64,000 nt of DNA from B69-G16 sp964501905 (GTDB lineage Archaea > Thermoproteota > Thermoprotei > Thermofilales > B69-G16): contig CAZCTW010000006.1 of NCBI GenBank assembly GCA_964501905.1, positions 55,827-119,826 on the forward strand, in the 5' to 3' direction. This document shows positions 25,245 through 33,119 of this stretch, one piece after another. Positions within the stretch are counted from its first letter, which is position 1; each line of letters starts with the position of its first letter. Both the position numbers and the translations under genes were made by a program. The notes beneath the pieces were generated by a model. That model was not told where the DNA came from, did not search any database, and saw only the letters and a list, made by a program, of their open reading frames with translations.

Positions 25245-27259
25245 CCTCTCCCCCCTCCGAGCTCTTTTTCTACGTACTTTCTTCCCATTTCAGTAAGCTC
25301 GAAGCCTAGGAGGGGCGCTCCTCCTGAGTATACAACGGTGTTTTTTATCAGCTTCTTTTTATTCAGTTCTCTGATGTGGCTCCATATTCTGAGCGGATCG
25401 ATGTTTAGCTGTTTAGCTATAGCTTTGTAGTCGAGAGGTTTGCCCTCTCTGTATATTAGCTTCAATATCCTTTTCTGGATTTCATCTTCTGAGTACTCTT
25501 TCTCCTCCACCACGCTCGCTGAGACTTTTTTCTCTTCCAAAATTTTGCTGGTTTCCACTTTGGTAATTGACACGGGTCTTCTTGGAATAAGTTCTATAGC
25601 TCTCGCCATCTTCTTTACTTCTTCAGGGAACATGTAGAATTTAGTTATTATCTTTGATACATCGGATACATCCCTGATTTTGCTCTCTATCATCCATTCG
25701 ATTATCCTCTTTCTATCCTCAATTTCTTTTTTGAGTTGAGAAACGGGAATACCCGTCCTTAATGAGAGAACGGTTAGTAGGTAGCTGTCGTTTACTCTTT
25801 CCAATTTATCGGTAAGCGGATTCCACTTAACTATCTCGATATATTCTCCGAAATCTTTAATCTCCCAAATTGTCTTCACTCTTCTGGCGAAACCTCCTCC
25901 AGGCAAGGGGGTTCTCTCGATGTGAATTACGATGTTCATTAGGGGGATGTAGGGTTCTGATACGTTCATAGGCGAGCTCATAAGTCTCCTAATTACGTTT
26001 TCTAAGCTATCTGCGTGGAATGTCGAGAGGCCTCCATGGCCCGTTGCCATGGCTTGGAACAATACGAAGGCTTCTCTACCTCTTATCTCGCCTACGATTA
26101 TGTAGTCTGGCCTATACCTAAGTGAGATTCTTACTAGCTCGTACAGGTCTATTTCTCCGGTCTTAGATACTCCAAGCCCGTAGCTTTCCCTGCTTACTAA
26201 CTGTACCCAGTTTTCGTGTTCTATGTTTATCTCGGGGGTTTCCTCTATCGTTACGAGCTTATAGGAGGGCTTAATGAAGTTTAGTAGAGCGTTTAGCAGT
26301 GTGGTTTTGCCAGCCGCTGTGCCGCCGATGACTATGACTGTCATTCGATGTTCGAGCATAAGCCATAAGTAAGCAGCTGTCCAGGAGTCGAGAGTTCCGG
26401 ATTCTATCAGTTCTATTATCGAGAATGGTTTTTCTCTGAACTTTCTAATGGTGAAAGTGCTGCCTCTGGGGGATATTTCCTCTCCGTAGGTCGCCGCTAG
26501 CCTATGTCCTCCTGGCAGTCGAGCATCGACCACCGGAAAAGCAGTGGATACATGTTTTCCGGCTATGTGAGCTAGCTTTACGATAAACTCCCTCAGGTAG
26601 TCGTGCGATAGGAACATCACGTTTGAAGGTATGCTCTCGTACTTTCTATGCCAGACGTAGATCGATTTTTCGACGCCGTTACAGGAAATATCCTCGAGTA
26701 GGGGGTCTAGCATCATGACGTTTATGGGGCCGTAGCCTAGCAGGTCGCGCTCTACATAGTATATGATTTTGTCCCAGCTTTTCTCAGTTAATCCTTTGAA
26801 CGCTCTCCTATACTTTTCTAAAAGCCTTCTAGCTTCTTTCACTACATAGTTTTTGACATCTTCTTCTATTGTAGCTGGAGGCTTCATTTCCACGCTTAGT
26901 ATATCGATGAGTTTTTTAACCACCTTTTTTTCTTGAGGCGTTAGCTGTACTTCTTCTATAAAGTAGGCGGTTTGTCCACCTAGCTGGGGTATAGAAACGA
27001 TTTTTACCTTAGCGAAGGGTTCCACGACCCAATATTCTTCAATAATCTTGTACTCCGGTTTTAGGGGGAGAAAATACACAGTGTCCTCGTCTGTATACTC
27101 TATTTCTATTCCCCAGTATTCGATTCTTTTCTTTTTCTTTTCGGCCTTTTTCGCTTTCTTCTTTTTTATTCGCTTCTCAACTTTTATAACTGTACTTTTG
27201 TCTTTTTCCTCTACTCTATTTTTTACATCTTTGCTCTTCTTTCCGAATATGAACGCCAT
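25241..27259 (-). CDS. Type II/IV secretion ATPase (ArlI/TadA family) with a C-terminal winged helix
   Basis: 672 residues. It has a Lys-rich N-terminus (about 1-45) and a domain of about 200 residues. The VirB11/GspE core carries Walker A VIGGTAAGKTTLLNALL, the Asp box and Walker B DYIIVGEIRGREA, and the His box GHGGLSTFHADS. The last ~80 residues are not part of the usual family: they read like a winged helix (DYKAIAKQLNIDPLRIWSHI, then ELNKKKLI and a C-terminal EMGRKYVEKEL). It is the first gene of the seven-gene pilus-like operon and is divergent from the Roadblock/GTPase operon. Confidence 0.88.
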   Translation of the reverse strand: MAFIFGKKSKDVKNRVEEKDKSTVIKVEKRIKKKKAKKAEKKKKRIEYWGIEIEYTDEDTVYFLPLKPEYKIIEEYWVVEPFAKVKIVSIPQLGGQTAYFIEEVQLTPQEKKVVKKLIDILSVEMKPPATIEEDVKNYVVKEARRLLEKYRRAFKGLTEKSWDKIIYYVERDLLGYGPINVMMLDPLLEDISCNGVEKSIYVWHRKYESIPSNVMFLSHDYLREFIVKLAHIAGKHVSTAFPVVDARLPGGHRLAATYGEEISPRGSTFTIRKFREKPFSIIELIESGTLDSWTAAYLWLMLEHRMTVIVIGGTAAGKTTLLNALLNFIKPSYKLVTIEETPEINIEHENWVQLVSRESYGLGVSKTGEIDLYELVRISLRYRPDYIIVGEIRGREAFVLFQAMATGHGGLSTFHADSLENVIRRLMSSPMNVSEPYIPLMNIVIHIERTPLPGGGFARRVKTIWEIKDFGEYIEIVKWNPLTDKLERVNDSYLLTVLSLRTGIPVSQLKKEIEDRKRIIEWMIESKIRDVSDVSKIITKFYMFPEEVKKMARAIELIPRRPVSITKVETSKILEEKKVSASVVEEKEYSEDEIQKRILKLIYREGKPLDYKAIAKQLNIDPLRIWSHIRELNKKKLIKNTVVYSGGAPLLGFELTEMGRKYVEKELGGGRG

Positions 27260-27379
27260 TATTTATAACCTCGTAATATATTGAGGCGTCTTCTATCTAA
27301 TATTGATAACTCATTGCCTAAATACTCCTCATAAGTAATAGATACGATTATTACCCTCTCATTTATTATTTTAAGAAGA
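27260..27379. promoter_or_regulatory. Divergent promoter region between pilus and GTPase/Roadblock operons
   Basis: About 120 bp of AT-rich DNA separates the two divergent operons. Several TATA-like stretches are visible (for example GTAATATATT at 27273-27282, flanked by CCTC and GAGG at 27269-27272 and 27283-27286). Both operons must be driven from here, which is the main physical argument for co-regulation. I could not assign exact transcription start sites. Confidence 0.45.
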
Positions 27380-27811
27380 GTGGTGTTATTAATGGAAAAC
27401 TCTGAGCATAGCGCCTCTCGCAAAGACGATGTAATTGAAAGAGGAGAGGATATTTTAAGGCAGTTGGTACTTAAGAGTAGAGGCTTAATAGAGTATGCTA
27501 TGGTTGTAAGCCCTGAAGGCTTATCCTTATTCCATTATCTTCCTAAAGAATATGATCCAGATTCTCTTTCGGCGGCTACTATAGCTATGATAGGAGCGCT
27601 TACGTCGGCTCTTGGGATTTTGGGGAAGACTAGTTATTTAAGACTTGATGTAGAACTGGAAGATGGAAGTCATTTAATAATATCTCCTCTTGAAGATTAT
27701 ATTTTAGTTATTTCTACAACTAGAACTCCCAATTTAGGTTTCATTTATTTTATTATTGAAACTTTTTCTTGTAAATTAATTCAATTAATAAAGTCCAGTT
27801 TAAAGATTTAA
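27380..27811 (+). CDS. Roadblock/LC7 domain protein
   Basis: 143 residues. After a charged N-terminus, residues about 28-125 show the Roadblock pattern: YAMVVSPEGLSLFHYLP, then a helix with AATIAMIGALTSALG and a strand ending with DGSHLIISPLEDYILVIST. Such proteins dimerise and act as partners or GAPs of MglA-type GTPases. The start is GTG 27380 or ATG 27392. It is the first gene of an operon ending with a TM-coiled-coil protein. Confidence 0.82.
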   Translation: MVLLMENSEHSASRKDDVIERGEDILRQLVLKSRGLIEYAMVVSPEGLSLFHYLPKEYDPDSLSAATIAMIGALTSALGILGKTSYLRLDVELEDGSHLIISPLEDYILVISTTRTPNLGFIYFIIETFSCKLIQLIKSSLKI

Positions 27812-27938
27812 CTGAAAGCGGCGAACCCTTAAAATTACTTCCAAAATACTCAAACCTATGGGAAAATAAGCTCTAAACTATTAATTTAAAGGCAATATTT
27901 TTAAGTACAATTCACATAAGTTTATAAAGTGGATAAAC

Positions 27939-28313
27939 ATGTCAAGTCGTTATGACGTTATAAAAAAGATATTGGATGAACTTACTAAAGATAATCCTTA
28001 CATAGATTTCGCGGAAATTGTAAGCGCGGATGGTCTTCCCATAATGAGCTCTACTGAGTCGCCTGAGGAAGAATCGAGAATAGCTGCTATGACGGCCGCC
28101 ATGAGCGGGGTTGCTACCAGGTTTATCTCAGAGTTGAAAAGGGGTAAGGTGGATTGGATTGGATTATTTGCTGAAGATGGTGGAGGAGCTATAATAATTG
28201 GCATTAATCCTGAAGCTTTTCTAGTAGCCATGTTTTCGCCTAGAGCTAAGCTTGGACTTGTTCTTCACGACGTTAAAAGGGCTAGAGGGAAATTAAGCGA
28301 AATTTTAATGTGA
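27939..28313 (+). CDS. Roadblock/LC7 domain protein (MglB-like)
   Basis: 124 residues covering essentially just one Roadblock domain: FAEIVSADGLPIMSSTE, then AAMTAAMSGVATRFISEL, the strand IGLFAEDGGGAIIIGI, and a closing helix. This is the most canonical MglB-like protein of the set. A 127-nt gap with an AT-rich stretch separates it from the first Roadblock gene, so it may also have its own promoter. Confidence 0.88.
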   Translation: MSSRYDVIKKILDELTKDNPYIDFAEIVSADGLPIMSSTESPEEESRIAAMTAAMSGVATRFISELKRGKVDWIGLFAEDGGGAIIIGINPEAFLVAMFSPRAKLGLVLHDVKRARGKLSEILM

Positions 28314-28323
28314 TGGGGATCTA

Positions 28324-28764
28324 ATGGAAGAGAATATTTCTTCTTTACTTCTAAAACTTGAAGAAATATTAAGGGATTTTAGCCGCGATTTTGTAGGCTT
28401 AGAATCCGTCCACCTATTAGACGGTGAAGGATTTACAGTGGTAGCTTTTAAAAGTAGCGATAGAAACGAGAAAATTCTATACCGTTTAATAAATTTGCTT
28501 AAGGAGGACTTCCCCACTTTAAACCTTCTCGAAATCGAAAATCCTCATACTAGGCTCTGCCTTGCCAAAATCCCCGACACAAACTACTTCATCGCAGTAT
28601 ATGCTTCCAGCAGGATAGCCGCAGGTTTAGTTAGAGTAAAAATTAGGAATCTAAGCCGTAAAATAAGGGATCACCTGATTTCTCTCGAAAAATCCGTCGA
28701 GCAGGAGGAAGAAGTAGATGTCCAGGATTTAATGAAGTTACTAGAATTCTTATCTAAGAGGTGA
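28324..28764 (+). CDS. Divergent Roadblock-like protein
   Basis: 146 residues. The strand-helix-strand pattern resembles Roadblock (VGLESVHLLDGEGFTVVAF, then helix and NYFIAVYASSRIAAGLVRVKI), but the sequence is more diverged than its neighbours, and an acidic tail of about 30 residues follows. It lies 10 nt after the previous gene and 4 nt before the GTPase gene. Confidence 0.72.
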   Translation: MEENISSLLLKLEEILRDFSRDFVGLESVHLLDGEGFTVVAFKSSDRNEKILYRLINLLKEDFPTLNLLEIENPHTRLCLAKIPDTNYFIAVYASSRIAAGLVRVKIRNLSRKIRDHLISLEKSVEQEEEVDVQDLMKLLEFLSKR

Positions 28765-28768
28765 TCAT

Positions 28769-29329
28769 GTGAGAAAGCCTAAAATTGTGAAAATCGTTAT
28801 TACAGGACCTTTTGCATCGGGTAAAACCACTTTTATAAAGAGCCTGAGCGAAATAGTCCCCGTAGTTACGGATGTGGGGCTTAAAAGTACTTTTGAAAAA
28901 TCAATTAAAAGATTCACTACCGTAGCTCTAGATTATGGAAGAATAAGAGTGGGCGACGATTTAATCGTTCACCTGTTTGGTACTCCAGGGCAGTTTAGGT
29001 TTAGCTTTATGTGGAGGATTTTGGCCAGGGGGATGCACGGCTATATTCTACTCGTCGACAGTAGCAGGCCTGAGAGCGTAGACGAGGCTGTACATGTCTA
29101 TAATTTCTTTAGAAAGATAAAGGATGCCCCCCATATAATTGCCGCTAATAAACAAGATGTTGAAGGATGCTTATCTCCCGAAATTATTAGAATAATGATG
29201 AGAATTCCTCCTTCAGTTCCGGTAGTACCTTTAATTGCCACGGATCCCGAGAGCGTTAGGAAAGCATTAATAACGCTTGTAAAACATATGATAATGTGGT
29301 ATAGTGCTAGAAAAAAAATCTATAGTTAG
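28769..29329 (+). CDS. Small Ras-like GTPase (MglA/Rag-related archaeal type)
   Basis: 186 residues. G1 is GPFASGKTT at the N-terminus; G3 is LFGTPGQFRF; G4 is AANKQD. The start is GTG, 4 nt after the previous gene. Archaeal GTPases of this group pair with Roadblock proteins as a molecular switch. In bacteria the MglA-MglB pair controls cell polarity and type IV pilus placement, and here a type IV pilus-like operon is divergent next door. Confidence 0.9.
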   Translation: MRKPKIVKIVITGPFASGKTTFIKSLSEIVPVVTDVGLKSTFEKSIKRFTTVALDYGRIRVGDDLIVHLFGTPGQFRFSFMWRILARGMHGYILLVDSSRPESVDEAVHVYNFFRKIKDAPHIIAANKQDVEGCLSPEIIRIMMRIPPSVPVVPLIATDPESVRKALITLVKHMIMWYSARKKIYS

Positions 29330-29337
29330 GGGCAAGC

Positions 29338-30042
29338 ATGTTCCATAAACAGTCTCCCGGAACATTCCAAATTAACGAAATCCTTCTAAGTCAACTGTTT
29401 TGGCTACTCCCTCTAGTTATTGCTGCCTTAATTTTAGTAGTGGTACTAGTATTGATATTCCTATTCTTATCTAAAAGAAAGAAGAGATCTAGAGATGTAG
29501 CTGTAGTAAGGCAGGAAGCGAGAATTCCCAAAAAGATTGAACCTTACGAGGAAATATTAAAAGAATTATCCAGCTTATCAAAAGAAATATCTGAAATAAA
29601 AAAATACTTAAAGGAACTTACGGGAGGCTTAGAACGTTTTGTAGCTAAATTCCCATCTCTAGCCGGCGCTTTAACGAGTTATTCTTTAACCCCTATAAGC
29701 AATCTGCACGAAGCTGCTAAATACCTAAATGTGGATGAAATAGTAATCTTCCTAGATAACGGCTTGCCGCTCGAATCCTATCCTCTTCCAGTAGATGAGA
29801 AGAAAACAGGGATTTTGCTAGAGATTTACCGCTCAACAGAAGAACTTATTGGAGAGAACGTGAAAAGGATTGCTGTTCTCCTGCCTGAGGGGACTATAGC
29901 TATTTATAAGATAGAAGTAAACGCTAGGAAATTTTACGTAGCTTATAAGGCTAAAGCTGGAATAGAGGAAGATCTACTGGATCTGCAACGGGCTCTGATA
30001 GAGGATTATATTAAAAAGAGGATAAGAGAGTGGACTGAGTAG
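29338..30042 (+). CDS. Membrane-anchored coiled-coil protein with a Roadblock-like C-terminal region
   Basis: 234 residues: a membrane helix at about 16-43, a basic stretch, a coiled coil at about 60-100 (EEILKELSSLSKEISEIKK), then a C-terminal region (about 125-225) with the pattern VDEIVIFLDNGLPLESYPLP, a helix, AVLLPEGTIAIYKIE and FYVAYKAK, which resembles a Roadblock fold. It could tether the GTPase switch to the membrane. It is the last gene of the operon. Confidence 0.7.
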   Translation: MFHKQSPGTFQINEILLSQLFWLLPLVIAALILVVVLVLIFLFLSKRKKRSRDVAVVRQEARIPKKIEPYEEILKELSSLSKEISEIKKYLKELTGGLERFVAKFPSLAGALTSYSLTPISNLHEAAKYLNVDEIVIFLDNGLPLESYPLPVDEKKTGILLEIYRSTEELIGENVKRIAVLLPEGTIAIYKIEVNARKFYVAYKAKAGIEEDLLDLQRALIEDYIKKRIREWTE

Positions 30043-30043
30043 T

Positions 30044-30814
30044 TCAACGTTGATCCAAAATAGAATTTAGGAAAAGCTTTCCCTCCTCGCTTGAAAACGG
30101 AGGAGGCTCCCATTCCTCTACAATTTTTCGTCGTTTCACTTTGATATTTTCGCCGGTTTTCCGGTTTGTCGTTTTTAGAACATATACTTTCTTGTATACT
30201 AATACCCCTCTACGTTGCCATGCCGGGACGTTATTCAAGTTGACTCCTATCAATTTGAAGACTAAATCGTGTCTTTCATGATATTTTAAGCCCTCAAGTT
30301 TTTTAGCCGCGCTTCGAGGAGTGTACCCTTTTTGTATTAGTGCGTAGTAGGCGTAGGAGTTTACACAATTCCTCCAGGCTTCGCTTTGACGCCACTGTAG
30401 ATATCCTACGATATTCTCTTTAGCTAGAGGGATTGCTCTCGCGTCAAATGAGATAGCTTTCTCGTAACCTAGGCGCGACTTTAACATCAACGCGAGCTTG
30501 CTGGAGATTATAGATGGGATGATGGATATTATTTTCTCGAGTCTTCTGTTGAATGGGAGTTCTGAGATAAATACGAAGTTCATTTCGTCCGAAAAAGTAT
30601 AGATAAGCACAGGGTCAAAACCTTCTCTGTATACTTCTTTAGCCGCCGAAACCATACTCTCGGCAAAGCATTTATCAAATGGTTTCTGAAGCTTTAGCTC
30701 CTCGCTTAATCTATGAAAATTGCGGCCATCACACCTTATTACAACCGGTATATCGGCGGGAATTCTCAACTGAGAAAAAATTTCGTGGTCTTTATAATTT
30801 ATTATCTTTTTCAT
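30044..30814 (-). CDS. tRNA(His) 5'-guanylyltransferase family (Thg1/TLP)
   Basis: 256 residues. The N-terminal VIRCDGRNFHRL and the TFSDEMNFVF segment carry the metal-binding Asp residues of the Thg1 palm domain. Archaeal members add G-1 to tRNA(His) or repair tRNA 5' ends with 3'-5' polymerase activity. It overlaps speE by 4 nt and is probably cotranscribed with speD-speE. Confidence 0.92.
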   Translation of the reverse strand: MKKIINYKDHEIFSQLRIPADIPVVIRCDGRNFHRLSEELKLQKPFDKCFAESMVSAAKEVYREGFDPVLIYTFSDEMNFVFISELPFNRRLEKIISIIPSIISSKLALMLKSRLGYEKAISFDARAIPLAKENIVGYLQWRQSEAWRNCVNSYAYYALIQKGYTPRSAAKKLEGLKYHERHDLVFKLIGVNLNNVPAWQRRGVLVYKKVYVLKTTNRKTGENIKVKRRKIVEEWEPPPFSSEEGKLFLNSILDQR

Positions 30815-31722
30815 GCTGGTAGGTAAACAGGTGCTTCATCTGTCGATATTCTCTTTATAGTGTTTATTTTAAGTCTAACATACTTTGGAAGATTAAACAT
30901 ACAGAAGTGAGCTTCGCTATCGTAGAGTTTTAAATCACCCTTCACTCTTTCCCTTATTTTCTCCTCTATTTCATTTCTGGTTAGTAGATTTGGATCGTAC
31001 TTCTTGGAACCTAGTACGAAAGACCATTCCTGGAGAAACGTTGGAACGAAAACGTGGTAGAGCTTTGCTATAGAGAATACAGATTTTATAGTCGCATATA
31101 TTATCGCGTAAACATCTGATTCGGGAACCATTTGCGTGGACTGTGTAACGAAGACTCCGTCTTCTTTAAGAGCCTTAAATACTAGCTGGTAAAATTCTCT
31201 CGTATATAGGTACATGGATGGGCTATCTTTGAGGGGGTCAGTTAAATCTATTATAATTACGTCATATTCGTTTTGTTTCTCTTTAAGGAATTTACGTCCA
31301 TCTTCGATTACGACTTTTGCCCTGGGATCGTCGAAGGAGCCTTGATGCCATTCTATCAGATATTTACGGGCTAGATTCACCATTTCCTCGTCAATATCGA
31401 CCATGACGACTTCCTCTACTGTATTATGCCTTAAAACTTCGCGTAGAGTTGCGCCTTCGCCTCCGCCGAGCACGAGCACCTTCTTGGGGTTAGGGTGTAG
31501 GATCATGGGAGGATGTACTAGCGCTTCATGGTATATCCATTCGTCTCCTAGAGCTGACTGTATCTTTCCGTCAATTATGAGAACCTTGCCGCGGAGTGGG
31601 ATTTCCACTATGCTGATAGTTTGATACTTTGTTTTACCCCAATAGTATACCTTTCTAATAGCATAAATCCCAGCTTCAGTTTTACCATACCATTCTACAT
31701 GCCAAATCCAGTCCAAACTCAT
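30811..31722 (-). CDS. speE: Spermidine synthase (aminopropyltransferase)
   Basis: 303 residues with the SpeE landmarks: VLVLGGGEGATLREVLRH (SAM-type binding loop), MVDIDEEMVNLA, VVIEDGRKFL and IIIDLTDP. It transfers aminopropyl groups from decarboxylated AdoMet to putrescine or agmatine. Whether the product is spermidine or a longer or branched polyamine cannot be told from the sequence. It lies 42 nt after speD. Confidence 0.93.
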   Translation of the reverse strand: MSLDWIWHVEWYGKTEAGIYAIRKVYYWGKTKYQTISIVEIPLRGKVLIIDGKIQSALGDEWIYHEALVHPPMILHPNPKKVLVLGGGEGATLREVLRHNTVEEVVMVDIDEEMVNLARKYLIEWHQGSFDDPRAKVVIEDGRKFLKEKQNEYDVIIIDLTDPLKDSPSMYLYTREFYQLVFKALKEDGVFVTQSTQMVPESDVYAIIYATIKSVFSIAKLYHVFVPTFLQEWSFVLGSKKYDPNLLTRNEIEEKIRERVKGDLKLYDSEAHFCMFNLPKYVRLKINTIKRISTDEAPVYLPA

Positions 31723-31764
31723 GGCAATCCCTCTGCTTATATGAAGAATATGATAGATAAAAAA

Positions 31765-32187
31765 TTAAGTCAGAATTTCCTGTACAACCTCTTCGCTGGA
31801 ATCCCAATAGCCGTTATACTCTTCTTCTACGTTAGCCCCTCGGGTAATCTCCATTACTGTTATCTTCCTAGCTCTTAGCTTATCTTTTAACACTTCAAGC
31901 CCTTTCCATGGATCGGTATGGTTTCCACAGGTGAAAACATCCACGGCGGCGTATCCGTATTCAGGCCAAGTGTGTATAGATATATGAGACTCGGCTATTA
32001 GAACGTAGCCGCTTACCCCGTGCGGATTGAATCTGTGAAAACCATAATTTACTATCGTGCTGTTAGAAGCAACAGCAGCTTCGAGCAACGCTTGCTTTAT
32101 AGCATCTACACTGTTAAGTAGCTCGCTGTCGCACTCGAAGAGCTCTACTATTAGGTGTTTGCCTAATCCCACCCCTACCCTCTTCAT
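31765..32187 (-). CDS. speD: S-adenosylmethionine decarboxylase proenzyme (pyruvoyl)
   Basis: 140 residues. The self-cleavage and pyruvoyl-forming Ser lies in AESHISIHTWPE, followed by VDVFTCGNHTDPWKG, both diagnostic. It supplies decarboxylated AdoMet for the adjacent SpeE. Upstream of the start are a GTATATAAGG TATA-like element (about 32215-32225) and a short CTCTC/GAGAG inverted repeat in the leader. The operon is speD-speE-thg1. A GGGAGAG sequence just before the ATG could be the ribosome binding site. Confidence 0.95.
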   Translation of the reverse strand: MKRVGVGLGKHLIVELFECDSELLNSVDAIKQALLEAAVASNSTIVNYGFHRFNPHGVSGYVLIAESHISIHTWPEYGYAAVDVFTCGNHTDPWKGLEVLKDKLRARKITVMEITRGANVEEEYNGYWDSSEEVVQEILT

Positions 32188-32318
32188 CTCTCCCCGAAAG
32201 AGAGGTTTTTCACCCCTTATATACCCCCCTTCTATTTAAAGATTTTTATAGACTCTCAAATATACGCCAAAGTGAAAAGTGATTTTAAAAAAGCTTGGCA
32301 ATCTCTTTTGTCATACGA

Positions 32319-32329
32319 AAAATATAAAA
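32319..32329 (+). promoter_or_regulatory. TATA box of the tRNA-Glu gene
   Basis: AAATATAAAAT is centred about 31 nt before the first base of the tRNA, the usual distance for an archaeal tRNA promoter. Confidence 0.6.
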
Positions 32330-32354
32330 TCAGGCTTCTTCAATGATATCAAGG

Positions 32355-32480
32355 GCCCCGGTCGTATAGCCAGAGGCTACTATAAGCCGGCGAAGTCAAC
32401 CGGCACGGGCCTAAAGTATCTCGGCCTCTCGAGTCATCGGAGAAAGCCGAGGATCCCGGGTTCAAATCCCGGCCGGGGCA
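32355..32480 (+). tRNA. tRNA-Glu (CTC) with two probable introns
   Basis: The acceptor stem GCCCCGG (32355-32361) pairs with CCGGGGC (32473-32479), and the discriminator is A. The T arm is CCGGG-TTCAAAT-CCCGG. The anticodon stem TCGGC (32421-32425) pairs with GCCGA (32446-32450). The loop reads CTCTCG then A, giving anticodon CTC at 32428-32430. A 13-nt insertion after position 37 (about 32432-32444) is a canonical-site intron. The D arm holds about 38 extra nt between GTAT (32364-32367) and GTAT (32416-32419), including a GCCGG/CCGGC hairpin; I read this as a second, non-canonical intron whose exact ends I cannot fix. A T-rich run follows the gene. Confidence 0.8.
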
Positions 32481-32596
32481 CTTTTCTTTAAATTTCTCCT
32501 AAGCTCCTGTTTGCCTATAGTGATAGCTATTTTCTTTATTTTCCTGATCGAGGGTTTTGCCGAGAAAGCTATTTACTAATTAAGGATCATACACTG

Positions 32597-33010
32597 TTAA
32601 ATCGGAGTTACCGATGGAGGTTTTCTTGAAGGGCCTGGGGCCGGAAGAGGTATTGGCGGAGGTATTCCTAGCTCTCTGGCCAATAACATAGCTTCAAACA
32701 TCGTATACTGAGTCGCGGCTTGTATTAGTTCTTTCGGTATCTTCCTCTTTTTGATATCATTTCTCAGGTTTTCCAATCTATCTTTATCCCCATATACCAC
32801 TATGTCTCCCTTCAGCGTGACATTTAAAATCGGCGGTACGCTATTTAAGTTAAAAGCATACGGTATTAGGAGTTCCTGCTCGGAGGCTCTTACCTCTCCG
32901 CTGGGTACTGTTATCTGTATTTGAAACTGTATCTGTGGGGCCCGTATCTCGGATATTTTTTCGGCGTGTATGTAAGACAGTCTTACTCTTATGTTTACTT
33001 GCTGATCCAC
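32597..33010 (-). CDS. Unrecognised small beta-rich protein, distantly SecB-like
   Basis: 137 residues. Beta strands dominate the first 80 residues (AEKISEIRAPQIQFQIQI, then LNVTLKGDIVVYG), followed by a helix and a Pro-rich C-terminus (FEAMLLARELGIPPPIPL and further Pro). The overall layout, with the helix ending in a PPPIPLP-type tail, recalls SecB-fold chaperones, but the match is by eye only. It is divergent from iorA and downstream of the tRNA. Confidence 0.62.
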   Translation of the reverse strand: MDQQVNIRVRLSYIHAEKISEIRAPQIQFQIQITVPSGEVRASEQELLIPYAFNLNSVPPILNVTLKGDIVVYGDKDRLENLRNDIKKRKIPKELIQAATQYTMFEAMLLARELGIPPPIPLPAPGPSRKPPSVTPI

Positions 33011-33119
33011 GACATTTAAAACGTCGCGGGGTATTTTATCCTATCGGAGGTCTAATCCGTGGAAATCTCGACGGCATTACCATTATAAACCTAAGAAACT
33101 CGTTTATCATGGTGTTCTC

